A stretch of DNA of 64,000 nucleotides. Origin: Hebobacterum sp964559435 (GTDB taxonomy: Bacteria > Armatimonadota > Hebobacteria > Hebobacterales > Hebobacteraceae). Made by a program: the position numbers and the translations under genes. The DNA is taken from contig CAZLHI010000001.1 of assembly GCA_964559435.1 (NCBI GenBank), positions 62,001-126,000 of the forward strand. Reading direction: 5' to 3'. Every line of letters starts with the position of its first letter. Position 1 is the stretch's first letter. Below are positions 17,252 to 25,197 of this stretch, piece after piece. Below the pieces are notes generated by a model. That model was given only the letters and a program-made list of their open reading frames with translations, ran no database searches and was not told the origin of the DNA.

Positions 17252-17384
17252 GCATTGACCGGCTTGACAGATTCGGGGGGGGCTATCCTAAGCACGGTAC
17301 AACGAGGGGTTTCGAACTGTCTTCGCTGTGAGGGCCGAGAGGCCTGTTCCCGTGTGAGCCGCGATCCCCGGAGGAGTGTGGTTG

Positions 17385-18506
17385 ATGCCTGGCCGCTGGC
17401 CCTACCTGGGGTCACTGTGTGTCGCGATCATCTTCCTGGAGATCGCTTCTTTCGCGGCTCTTGCCGACACGACAGCTATGTCGCGTGAAACGGAGCGTCC
17501 CGTGGGGACGGCACTTGAGCCGGGCGGGGGAGTTCGGGACGAAACCTGCGGTCTGACGGCGCTTCTTGACTACGCTTCATTGTACGGGCGACCTGTTTCC
17601 GAGCAGGGGGCGCGTGACGCGGCTAGGGACACGGTGCTTGCGGAGGCTGTGATCCGCAGCATTGAAGCTCGCGAGCGGGTGGTGCGGGCAGAGATCGAAA
17701 GCCTGGAAGGGCTGTGGAATGTCGAGGAGACGGCACTGGGTCCGGAAAGCTCTGGGGCGGGTGAGCCACGAGGTGGGGGGAATGACGAAGAGGGATGTGG
17801 CGCAGCCGCGAGCTTGGGTGTGATAGAGAACCCAGCGCCTTCTTACCTCAGGCAGCGCGTGTATCTTGTGATGGACGGAGAGCGATTCCGCGAGTCCGTG
17901 CGGACCATCGAGCCGGCCCGCGAGGCGGAAGCCTACATGCACGGCTACGATGGCGTGCTGGCGTAGGCTGGGCGAGGCGAGTACACCGCAACGTCACAGG
18001 CTGAGCCGTTCTCTACGTGGGGCTTCCAGTTCCTGGGACTCACCAACGTATACCAGCGAGTGCCGGAATATACGCTCTCCTGGAGGATGCGGACGCAGGA
18101 CGCCCGGCTCGTCGGCAGGGATTCCGTGAGGGGCCGAGCCTGCTGTGTACTGAAGTACGGTCCCCCACCAGATGAGAATCGAAGGCCGAAGTACCGCGAG
18201 TACACAGCTTGGGTGTGCCCGAATTACGGGTACGCAGTGGTCCGGTGGCAGGAGGTGCGGTGGAACGATATGGACGACAACGGGCGGCCGGCAGGCGCCG
18301 CTCGTACCCGGGTGGAGTACTCTGAGTTTGAGGAGTTCGAGCGCGGGTTCTGGCTGCCGAGAAGCTCTCTCTCTGCAGAGGAACTCCTCGAGCCCGGGGG
18401 AGAGTGGCAAGTGAGGTCCACGCGAGAAGCACGAGCTGGCTCGTTGAAGGTGAACATCAGCGTTGGGCTCCATCAGGTGCAGCCGCCCGGACCGGTTGCC
18501 CGGTAG
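17385..18506 (+). pseudogene. Secreted LolA-like protein interrupted by one in-frame TAG
   Basis: A single reading frame of 373 codons runs from ATG 17385 (GGAGGA nine bases upstream) to 18506, broken only by TAG at 17964-17966. The first part has a signal peptide ('LCVAIIFLEIASFAALA', cleavage before DTTAMS) and ends '...YMHGYDGVLA'. The frame resumes at once as 'AGRGEYTATSQAEPF' and continues to 'VQPPGPVAR'. The layout resembles LolA/outer-membrane-lipoprotein-sorting proteins: substrate strings like 'LVMDGERFRESVRTIEP' and 'GRACCVLKYGPPP', and a late 'YSEFEEFERGFWLPRSSL'. A TGG-to-TAG change would restore 'VLAWAGRGEY'. If not a sequencing error, the gene is a recent pseudogene or depends on readthrough. 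It precedes a propeller gene that is also disrupted, 30 bases on. Confidence 0.65.
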
Positions 18507-18536
18507 GAAAGCGAGGGACCTGACGGGAGGAGACGT

Positions 18537-20266
18537 GTGGGCGCCGTGCCGTGGGCTCCAAGGGGTGTAGTTCTCGTCGCTGTCTTCGCGCTGGGGTGTC
18601 TGGGGCCAATGGGCGCCGCCGGCGAGGAGGTCCCGCCACAGGTCGTGGGAGTGCCACGCCGCCGGAGGCGGCGGAGATGATGCGCCACGCCCGATACGTC
18701 CGGCAGTGGTCGCACTCCTACCTGTATGTGAGCGAGTCAGTGCTGCTCGCCCCGAGTCGGGAAGATGTCCTGTTGTCGGCGGGACTCGCAGGGTCGGTGT
18801 TCACCGCGCTGGCGTCGCACACATGTGGGGGGACAGTTGTGTTGGCGCTTACTTCGGCGGGGCGGTCCGATCTGACAGCTCTTTCGATCGCCGCCGAACA
18901 GGGAAACAGCCGAGTCCTATGCGACAGCTCGACGCTGGGAGAGGATCTGTGGTTTGGCGACGCGATGAGTCTGTCGCTTGATGGCAGGTGGCTGCTGGCG
19001 ACGGTGAGGCCGGGGAGGGGAGAGCTGTTCGGCGGCGGAGCGCCTGACCCTGAGACGCTCAAACGAGCCGCGAAACTCACGGGAACCGTCTACCTGATCG
19101 ACTGCCTCGGCCTCGAGGCACCGCGCGCTGTGGGAGAAGGGGGCCGCCTCCTGTCTGCGGCCTGGTCGCCGGCGGGAGGGAAGGTTGCCTGCGAACTCGA
19201 GCGTCCAGGGGAGGCAACGGTGATGGTTCTCAATGCCGAAACTGGACAGCAGTGGGTGGCGGCCGACCGCCGAGCGTACGCCGTTTGGTCCATCGATGGG
19301 GAGGAACTGCGGCTCCTGCCGGTCGATGGGAACGGGCGGGCGGGAGCTGTGTGGAGCGCGAGATCCGGGGAGTGTAGGTCAGACCAGTCCAGCGGGATTC
19401 CATTCGGTGCGGATAGTGACCACGTGTGGTCGGAAGACAGGTCGATGGTGGCGTGGGTGGAGCAAGACGGTGAGGCCGAGAAGATAGGCATCGGGACGGC
19501 AACGAGGCCGATTCGCACGATGCCAGCGGCAGGTGTGGGGCGATTGCTCGGGTGGTCGTGCGGGGGGCAGATCCTGGCCTATGCGGACGAGGCGGGGAGT
19601 CTTCAGCTGTGCTCGGGAGCGGGTTCCGATGCCGCGCTCCGGATGATAGAGGCGTCGGGTCCACCGCGGAGCAAGCATCATCGCGACCGCCCTGGAGGGC
19701 TGACGCTGGCCACGAGCTACTCGCCGGTGAAGCTCGCCGGGGCGGCAGCTGCGTGGGCGCGAGACGCCAACGGGTTAGCCCTCGTCTACGTCGTGGCCGA
19801 TGCAGACAGGCGCCAGTCCCTCGCCGTGCTGCGGTTCAAGACGTTTACGCTGAACGAGATTGGGGTCGATTTGAGCCAGGGCCTGCGAGAGCAGACGATC
19901 AGGCAAGTGGCCGACTCGAACCTCATAACGGTCTACATGGCGGTCCGGTTGTACGCCCAGGATCATGGAGGGCGGTACCCGCCGCACGCCAGCGGCCATG
20001 AACTCGCGAAGGATCTAGAAGCATATGGGAACCTGGCGCGGTCCATGGGATCGGCCTATGCGCCGGACGAGCATCGGGTGCAGCTGCTGTATCCGGGAGG
20101 AACGAGGCAAGACGTGCTGCGCGATGCGGCGGAGGCGGGGCAAGAGCACGGGGCGGTGCTGGAACTGAGAGGGGACGACGGGCTGGTGTTCCATATGTAC
20201 AGCGATGGAGGTGTGTGGATGACGCCTCCCAACGGGATGCAAGAGGTGGTGTCGTCTTGGGAGTGA
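18537..20266 (+). CDS. Secreted beta-propeller protein with pseudopilin-like C-terminus (frameshifted near N-terminus)
   Basis: GTG 18537, preceded by GGGAGGAGA, opens a frame encoding a clear signal peptide ('VVLVAVFALGCLGPMGAAG'). It then reads into '...VVGVP' plus a run of Arg and stops at TGA 18678. The main 530-residue frame continues in a different phase from 'TPPEAAEMMRHARYV'. The span from 18537 to 20266 is one base short of a multiple of three, so one inserted base near 18651 restores a single gene. Internally the protein has WD40/TolB-like blades ('SLSLDGRWLLATVRPG', 'LLSAAWSPAGGKVAC', 'RAYAVWSIDGEELRLLP'). The last 120 residues contain 'SNLITVYMAVRLYAQDHGGR' followed by YPP, resembling type II pseudopilins. 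A start at ATG 18677 would give a cytosolic form. Function unknown. Confidence 0.7.
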
Positions 20267-20271
20267 GAGGG

Positions 20272-20790
20272 CTAGGGTGAGCCGAGGAGGGATCTGAGAC
20301 CGGCGAGGCCGCCTAGGGTGGCGGCGGAGACGACGACTCCGGCTATGACGATGCCCGCGTAGATCGAGGCAATCGCACGCCACCTGCGCACGCCGAGCAC
20401 GATCGATATCAACGTGGCCGTCCAGGCCCCGCTCACCGGCAAAGGAATTGCGGTGAAGAAGACCAGGCCGAGGGGACCCCATCTGTTGACCTGGTCCGCC
20501 TTTCGCCGCGCCCGCTCGAACAGCCAGTGAAACAGCCGGTCGGCCAGCTTGTTGCCATACAGCCAGCGCGTCATCGGCTCAAGGAAGAGCAACAGCGGAG
20601 TCACAGATGCTATGTTGCCGAGGAAACCGAACAGCAGCACATCTCTGAGGGGCATTTTGAACAGAACGAGGCCGGCTATGATGCCTCCGCGGATCTCGAA
20701 GATCGGCAGCGCGGAGATGACGAAGACGGCCAGCTCGTGTGGCAGCCCGTCGCGCAGGGCCTCTGCGGTCGTCTTCAGGAGTTCCGTCAT
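20272..20790 (-). CDS. Small multidrug export protein family (COG2426)
   Basis: This 172-residue integral membrane protein resembles the Sm_multidrug_ex family (PF06695/COG2426). The conserved N-terminal 'VISALPIFEIRGGIIAG' re-entrant-like segment (residues about 24-40) is followed by 'LLFGFLGNIASVTPLLLFL', a loop rich in Arg/Lys, 'WGPLGLVFFTAIPLPVSGAW', and two final helices ('IYAGIVIAGVVVSAATLGG'). The name comes from weak annotation; transport of drugs has not been shown for most members. ATG 20790 overlaps the TGA of the preceding PHP-domain gene by four bases (ATGA), so it is the last gene of a three-gene operon. Confidence 0.85.
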   Translation of the reverse strand: MTELLKTTAEALRDGLPHELAVFVISALPIFEIRGGIIAGLVLFKMPLRDVLLFGFLGNIASVTPLLLFLEPMTRWLYGNKLADRLFHWLFERARRKADQVNRWGPLGLVFFTAIPLPVSGAWTATLISIVLGVRRWRAIASIYAGIVIAGVVVSAATLGGLAGLRSLLGSP

Positions 20791-21662
20791 GAGGCAGCCG
20801 CCCAGCCGCTCGGGGCCTTTTCCAGCAACTGCTGCCCCACCCACTCAGGCACCTCCACGCTCCCTATCGCAATCGGCCGGTCCGAGTGCGGACCGTGGGA
20901 GTCAGTGCCACCCGTCACGAGCAACCCTCTCTCTTCAGCGATGGACAGAAGCAGCCTGACGTGGGCATCATCGTGGTCGGAGTGGAAGGCCTCGACGCCC
21001 TCCATTCCCATCTCGATGAGCGCTTCAATCTTGCCTCGCGATCCCAACTTGCCCGGGTGTGCGAGCACGGGGATTCCTCCTGCCGCGCGGATCGCCTCCG
21101 CAGCATCGGCCGGGCTGAGGCGTTCCCTTCCGACATACCCAGGTTTTCCCCGCGCCAGGAAGCGGCCAAAGGCCTCCCCCTCAGATGTCACATGCCCGGC
21201 CTCGACCAGGGCCTTCGCAATATGAGGACGACCCACAGACCCATCGCCAGCGATCTCCCTGACGCGTTCCAACCCGATCGGCGCCCCCAGCTCGCACAAG
21301 CGCTTCACTATTCGCTCGTTCCGCAGATCGCGGGCACCCCGCAGGCGGTGCAGAATTGCCTGAAGAGCTTCGTCGGAGGTGTCTACGAAGTATCCCAGCA
21401 CGTGAATCTCGTGTGCCTCGGCACCGACGCTCAGCTCCACCCCCGGTATCAGAGTGACCCCGGCCTCCCGCGCCGCCTCGAGCCCCTCCTGAATTCCATC
21501 CGTCGTGTCGTGGTCTGCGACGCCGAGCAGCCAGACTCCCTGTGCCACTGACTCTTTGACCACCTCGGTAGGGGAGAGCGCCCCGTCGGAGGCGCTCGAA
21601 TGAACGTGCAGGTCGATCCCGCCGGGCATCAGGCCGCGCCTCCGAAGCCGAGGCGCCGACAT
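20787..21662 (-). CDS. PHP-domain phosphoesterase (YciV/RNase AM-like)
   Basis: This 291-residue PHP protein shows the metal-ligand motifs in order: 'DLHVHSSASDGALSP' (residues 17-31), 'GVADHDTTDGI', 'LIPGVELS' with 'EIHVLGYFVD', 'GGIPVLAHPGK', 'GVEAFHSDHDDAH' and 'VTGGTDSHGPH'. This matches the family of 3',5'-nucleoside bisphosphate phosphatases that trim 5' ends of rRNA and degrade pAp (YciV/TrpH). It starts at ATG 21662 immediately after the upstream TGA; a second ATG at 21629, just before the first His motif, is possible. It is the middle gene of an operon. Confidence 0.9.
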   Translation of the reverse strand: MSAPRLRRRGLMPGGIDLHVHSSASDGALSPTEVVKESVAQGVWLLGVADHDTTDGIQEGLEAAREAGVTLIPGVELSVGAEAHEIHVLGYFVDTSDEALQAILHRLRGARDLRNERIVKRLCELGAPIGLERVREIAGDGSVGRPHIAKALVEAGHVTSEGEAFGRFLARGKPGYVGRERLSPADAAEAIRAAGGIPVLAHPGKLGSRGKIEALIEMGMEGVEAFHSDHDDAHVRLLLSIAEERGLLVTGGTDSHGPHSDRPIAIGSVEVPEWVGQQLLEKAPSGWAAAS

Positions 21663-21663
21663 A

Positions 21664-22371
21664 TCACGGAAGGATCGCGCCCTCGATGGCTATCTTCTCG
21701 GGCCCTTCCAGATTGGCCGCGACAACCTGGGCGACGAGCTTCACTTCGCAGGCCTCCTCGGCCGCGAAGTGGAAGTCCACCGAGCCGATCTCCCCCGGCT
21801 CCAGACGCCCTATCCAACCGCAGACAGTCCGCTCGGTCCACTCCACGAAGGCATCGCTGGGCTCGACCGACTGACAGATGAGCTTCGGCATCGTCGGACC
21901 GGAGATGAAGACCTGCACGTCTTCGGCCGCGCAGTCCGCTTCGTTCAAGACCAGCACTTTCACATCGAAGCCCGACTCCCGAAAAGTCTCTGCGGGCGCG
22001 CTCACTTTGGCACGGAGGTAGACTGGGGGCGGCGGCCTCGTCACGCTCTCGTAGACACGCACGGCACCGAGCAACACTACGAGAGACAGAACAACTGCAA
22101 TCACGGCCGTTCGCAGCAGCCGCCACAGATGGGATCGAACCGCCGATGTCGTCAGGATGGAAGTGAAATCGGGACAGTTGAGAGACTCCCCGGCGTCCAC
22201 AATTCGAAGCTCCTCTGGACGAGCGGGGTGGGTGCAGTCCATCATCTGCGCGTCGTAGTAGCTGCAATATCGGCATGCTCCCAGCTGTTCGTTGCACCCA
22301 GGACACCGCGCCAGCGGTCGGTCGCCGCGCGGGTGGGCCGTCCCACACTTCGGGCATCGAACCACTGCCAC
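21664..22371 (-). CDS. Zinc-ribbon, single-pass membrane protein
   Basis: This 235-residue protein begins with two Cys pairs, 'CPKCGTAHP' (residues 6-14) and 'CPGCNEQLGACRYCSYYD', forming probable zinc ribbons in the cytoplasm. There is a further Cys in 'MMDCTHP' and one membrane helix near residues 86-105 ('TAVIAVVLSLVVLLGAVRVY'). The outer 130 residues form a beta-rich domain ('DVKVLVLNEADCAAEDVQVF', 'LEPGEIGSVDFHF') like CARDB/DUF11 adhesion-type folds. I cannot assign a function. It heads the operon with the PHP and COG2426 genes and has a good promoter at 22470-22499. Confidence 0.75.
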   Translation of the reverse strand: MAVVRCPKCGTAHPRGDRPLARCPGCNEQLGACRYCSYYDAQMMDCTHPARPEELRIVDAGESLNCPDFTSILTTSAVRSHLWRLLRTAVIAVVLSLVVLLGAVRVYESVTRPPPPVYLRAKVSAPAETFRESGFDVKVLVLNEADCAAEDVQVFISGPTMPKLICQSVEPSDAFVEWTERTVCGWIGRLEPGEIGSVDFHFAAEEACEVKLVAQVVAANLEGPEKIAIEGAILP

Positions 22372-22469
22372 GGGCCGCCCTCCTACAGCCCTGCAGCGGC
22401 CGAGGACCCAGGGCGTCTGAGAGGCTCAATCCTCGAGACTCGCGACTCGCCACTGCCTGGCCAGCCGCG

Positions 22470-22499
22470 AGTATAGGTGCGGCCGTCAGCCTGTGTCAA
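22470..22499 (-). promoter_or_regulatory. Promoter for zinc-ribbon/PHP/COG2426 operon
   Basis: On the minus strand TTGACA (22494-22499) and TATACT (22470-22475) are separated by 18 bases. They lie about 100 bases before the ATG at 22371. The hexamers are the same as in the ABC operon promoter at 13544. Confidence 0.7.
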
Positions 22500-22563
22500 G
22501 CCGTTACACCTCCGGACCAGAGCGTCGGCCGATTCCAGATCTGCGCTCGGCCCCAACGTCGTG

Positions 22564-23331
22564 TCACGTACGATCAAATGCTTCGACCACTTGCCTGGCC
22601 AGGTTGAGATCATCGAGCTTGTCAACGTCGAATCCAAGCTCGGCGTACGGAGAGATCGCCGCAGCGACTCGCCCACCAACGATCTGACCGGCGCGGGCCT
22701 CCAACTGCGGCAAAGACAGCCGTCCCGTCAGTAGTCGAAACACGAAGCCGAGCCCGAACATTGCGGCCAGCTTCACGGGGTTCTTCCGCGAGGCGAAGAG
22801 CTGATCTATGAGGCGTCGGCGCGCGGTGACGAAGTCCCTAACGGTGACGACACCGTTGCCGCCAGTGAAGACACCCTCCCTCAGCTTCACGTAGGTGCGT
22901 GTTCCGCCGGGAAACGCACGCTCGCAGGACTCCTTTGGAACAATGGGATACACCGCGTCCGCCCGCGCCGCCGCGGACTGCTGCACCAAGTCGTTCACAG
23001 CCTCGGCAGTCAGCAACGGCAGATCGCCCGTGATTATCAGAACCGCGGCGACACTGGGCGTCGTCGCGGAAACGCCCTGCTCGATGTTGTCCACAAAGGA
23101 GTCGCCGGCCTTCACCCGGGCATCGAGGGCCTCCTCGCCGACTGCGTTGTGCACCGGTTCCGGCGCGACCAGGACCACCCGTCCCACCGAGACCGCCCCG
23201 CGGAGCGCAGCGAGGACGCGCTGGATGATGGGCTGCCCGCCGACATCCAATAGCGGGCGATGGGCTATCCCTGTCTCCTGCGCGATCTCGCCTCGATCCA
23301 TTCCGCCCGCGAGCACGACTGCGTCGACCAT
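22564..23331 (-). CDS. MobA-like NTP transferase family protein
   Basis: This 255-residue protein opens with a nucleotidyltransferase signature, 'VDAVVLAGGMDRGE', followed by 'HRPLLDVGGQPIIQRVLAAL', then 'LIITGDLPLLTAEAVNDLV' with the metal-binding Asp and 'GGNGVVTVRDF'. The C-terminal part ('RRRLIDQLFASRKNPVKLA') is a helical extension. Family members transfer NMPs to sugar phosphates or molybdopterin; the substrate here is unknown. ATG 23331 follows the ispE stop by one base, which suggests coupling with isoprenoid synthesis. However, it lacks IspD-specific features such as the P-x-x-x-x-K signature spacing, so it should not be called ispD. Confidence 0.8.
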   Translation of the reverse strand: MVDAVVLAGGMDRGEIAQETGIAHRPLLDVGGQPIIQRVLAALRGAVSVGRVVLVAPEPVHNAVGEEALDARVKAGDSFVDNIEQGVSATTPSVAAVLIITGDLPLLTAEAVNDLVQQSAAARADAVYPIVPKESCERAFPGGTRTYVKLREGVFTGGNGVVTVRDFVTARRRLIDQLFASRKNPVKLAAMFGLGFVFRLLTGRLSLPQLEARAGQIVGGRVAAAISPYAELGFDVDKLDDLNLARQVVEAFDRT

Positions 23332-23332
23332 T

Positions 23333-24241
23333 TCACCCAAGGCACGCTTCCTCGATCGTGATGCTTTCGCCGGCTGGCACGGTCCGGGCAACCTTCACCC
23401 ATGGCCAGTGCCCTGCCACACGCGCGGCGATACGCTCGGCATCTCCGCTCTCATCGGCCGTGCCGAACACGGCCGATCCCGACCCGGACATCGCCGCGCC
23501 GAGGCAGCCGGCCTCCAATAGGTCCGCCTTGGCACGGAGCGCCTCCGCAATAGCGCCCATCTCGAGCTTCTCGAAATCGTTGTACAGGGCCTTTGAGACG
23601 GCGTGGATGTCCTGCCGGGCGAGCGCGTCGAGCAGCCTTTGCGTGGGCCGGGTCGGGCCGCGGCGTTTCCCGCGCGTGGCACCACGGCGGAGCGCGGCAT
23701 AGGCCTGCTCGGTGGCTACCCGTTGCCCAGGTGCGACGACTACGAGGCACGCAGAGATGGCAGGACAGGCGCTCAACCGTTCCCCTCTGCCCCGCGCCAG
23801 CCAAGTTCCGCCCCGCAAGAAAAAGGGGGCGTCCGAACCGACATCGGCCGCGATCCTCTCGAGATCATCCCTCGAAATGGCGAGCTCCCACAGCCGAGCC
23901 AGCCCCGCCAGCGTCGCAGCGGCGTCGCTGCTGCCCCCGCCGAGTCCGGAGGCCATCGGAATGCCCTTCTCTACGTGAATCGAGGCACCCCGCCGCCCGT
24001 TGGTGTGGCGCGCCAGCAGCTCCGCCGCCCGATAGCAGAGGTTGTCTTCTCCCTGCGGAACGTCTCCAGGTGAAGCCCTGACCTGGATGCGCTCGGACGC
24101 ATCCTCACGAATTTCGATCCGGTCCCAGATGCCGACGGTCTGGAGAACGCTCTCCACCTCATGATAGCCGTCTGGGCGCCGGCCGAGCACGCGCAGGCAG
24201 AGATTCACCTTCGCCGCCGTTCGCACTGACAGGACGTTCAA
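23333..24241 (-). CDS. ispE: 4-diphosphocytidyl-2-C-methyl-D-erythritol kinase IspE
   Basis: This 302-residue GHMP kinase phosphorylates CDP-methylerythritol in the non-mevalonate isoprenoid pathway. The key strings are 'TAAKVNLCLRVLGRRPDGYH' near the start, the ATP-binding 'MASGLGGGSSDAAATL' (residues about 95-110), 'GSDAPFFLRGGTW', and C-terminal 'GAAMSGSGSAVFG'. TTG 24241 overlaps the rsmA stop (TTGA), which fixes the start; GTG eight codons in is an alternative. The frame extends far upstream inside rsmA, but that part is not IspE-like. The rsmA-ispE pairing is common in other bacteria. Confidence 0.95.
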   Translation of the reverse strand: MNVLSVRTAAKVNLCLRVLGRRPDGYHEVESVLQTVGIWDRIEIREDASERIQVRASPGDVPQGEDNLCYRAAELLARHTNGRRGASIHVEKGIPMASGLGGGSSDAAATLAGLARLWELAISRDDLERIAADVGSDAPFFLRGGTWLARGRGERLSACPAISACLVVVAPGQRVATEQAYAALRRGATRGKRRGPTRPTQRLLDALARQDIHAVSKALYNDFEKLEMGAIAEALRAKADLLEAGCLGAAMSGSGSAVFGTADESGDAERIAARVAGHWPWVKVARTVPAGESITIEEACLG

Positions 24242-25128
24242 TCCGTACCTTCCCCGCCCGCTTGGACCGCCTTCGCAACGAGCACGAACTCCTGCACGCT
24301 CAGGGTCTCGGCTCGCCGCCGCGGATCGATGCCACATTGCGACAGCACCCCAGCAGCTTCCTCCTTCGAGAGCCGAAGCCCCCGCGCCCCCGAAAGCGAA
24401 TTGGTCAGCGTCTTGCGTCTCATCGAGAAGGCCGCCTTGACGACACACCTGAACATGTCCTCCAGTCCTGGCGGCAACACTCTGGAGCGCCGAACATCCA
24501 ACGCCAGAATGGCTGAGTCTACCCGCGGCTGCGGGAGGAAGCAGGTCCGGGAGACTCTGCCAATGAGCGTGACCGCGGCGGCGGCCTCTACCAGCACCGT
24601 CAGCAGGCCGCGGCTCCGGCCGCTCGGCGGGGCCAATAGCCTGTCGGCGACTTCCTGCTGCACCATGAGCACCATGCGTCTGAACCAGCCAGCCCCGTCG
24701 AGCAGCTTCAGGATGGCCGGACCCGTAATCGCGTAGGGCAGGTTGGCCACCACGTGCCATTCGCCGCCCTTGTCTGCCCCCAACAGGTCAACCCAGTCGA
24801 GTTCGAGCAGATCGGCCTCGACGACCTCGACCTCTTCTCCCAGCGTCTCTCGCAGTATCGCCGCCAGCACCGAGTCGATCTCCACCGCCATCAGCCTTCG
24901 CGCGCGTTTCATCAGCACGCGCGTCACGGCGCCGGCTCCCGCGCCCACTTCGAGAACGGGCTCCCCGCCGCTCAGTTCGGCCGCGCCGACGATCTTGTGG
25001 ACGATGTTCCTGTCGATCAGGAAAGTCTGTCCGAGGCGTCGACGCGGGCGGAAGCCGTGTCGGTGGAAGAGCAGTTGCAGCCCTGTGGGAGAGACGGGGT
25101 CAACTGCGGCTGACGAATCTCCGGTCAT
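24238..25128 (-). CDS. rsmA: 16S rRNA (adenine1518/1519-N6)-dimethyltransferase RsmA
   Basis: This 296-residue SAM-dependent enzyme dimethylates two adenines in helix 45 of 16S rRNA. It shows 'RRLGQTFLIDRNIVHKIV' (KsgA N-terminal motif), the SAM-binding 'VLEVGAGAGAVTRVLMKRA' (residues 59-77), 'AVEIDSVLAAIL', the catalytic 'VVANLPYAITGPAI' (NLPY), and the C-terminal 'FSMRRKTLTNSL'. It is the first of a tight rsmA-ispE-NTP transferase group. The 69-base gap to the upstream esterase gene makes co-transcription with it uncertain. Confidence 0.96.
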   Translation of the reverse strand: MTGDSSAAVDPVSPTGLQLLFHRHGFRPRRRLGQTFLIDRNIVHKIVGAAELSGGEPVLEVGAGAGAVTRVLMKRARRLMAVEIDSVLAAILRETLGEEVEVVEADLLELDWVDLLGADKGGEWHVVANLPYAITGPAILKLLDGAGWFRRMVLMVQQEVADRLLAPPSGRSRGLLTVLVEAAAAVTLIGRVSRTCFLPQPRVDSAILALDVRRSRVLPPGLEDMFRCVVKAAFSMRRKTLTNSLSGARGLRLSKEEAAGVLSQCGIDPRRRAETLSVQEFVLVAKAVQAGGEGTD

Positions 25129-25197
25129 ACGCCTCCCTTTCGCAGCCTGCGGACCTGAGGCCGGGGATATGACCGCCGCGGTGACAGAACCGATAGG

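Noticed and set aside
17264..17289. TTGACA and TATCCT before the LolA-like gene
   Set aside because: Spacing is only 14 bases, so it is not called as a promoter.
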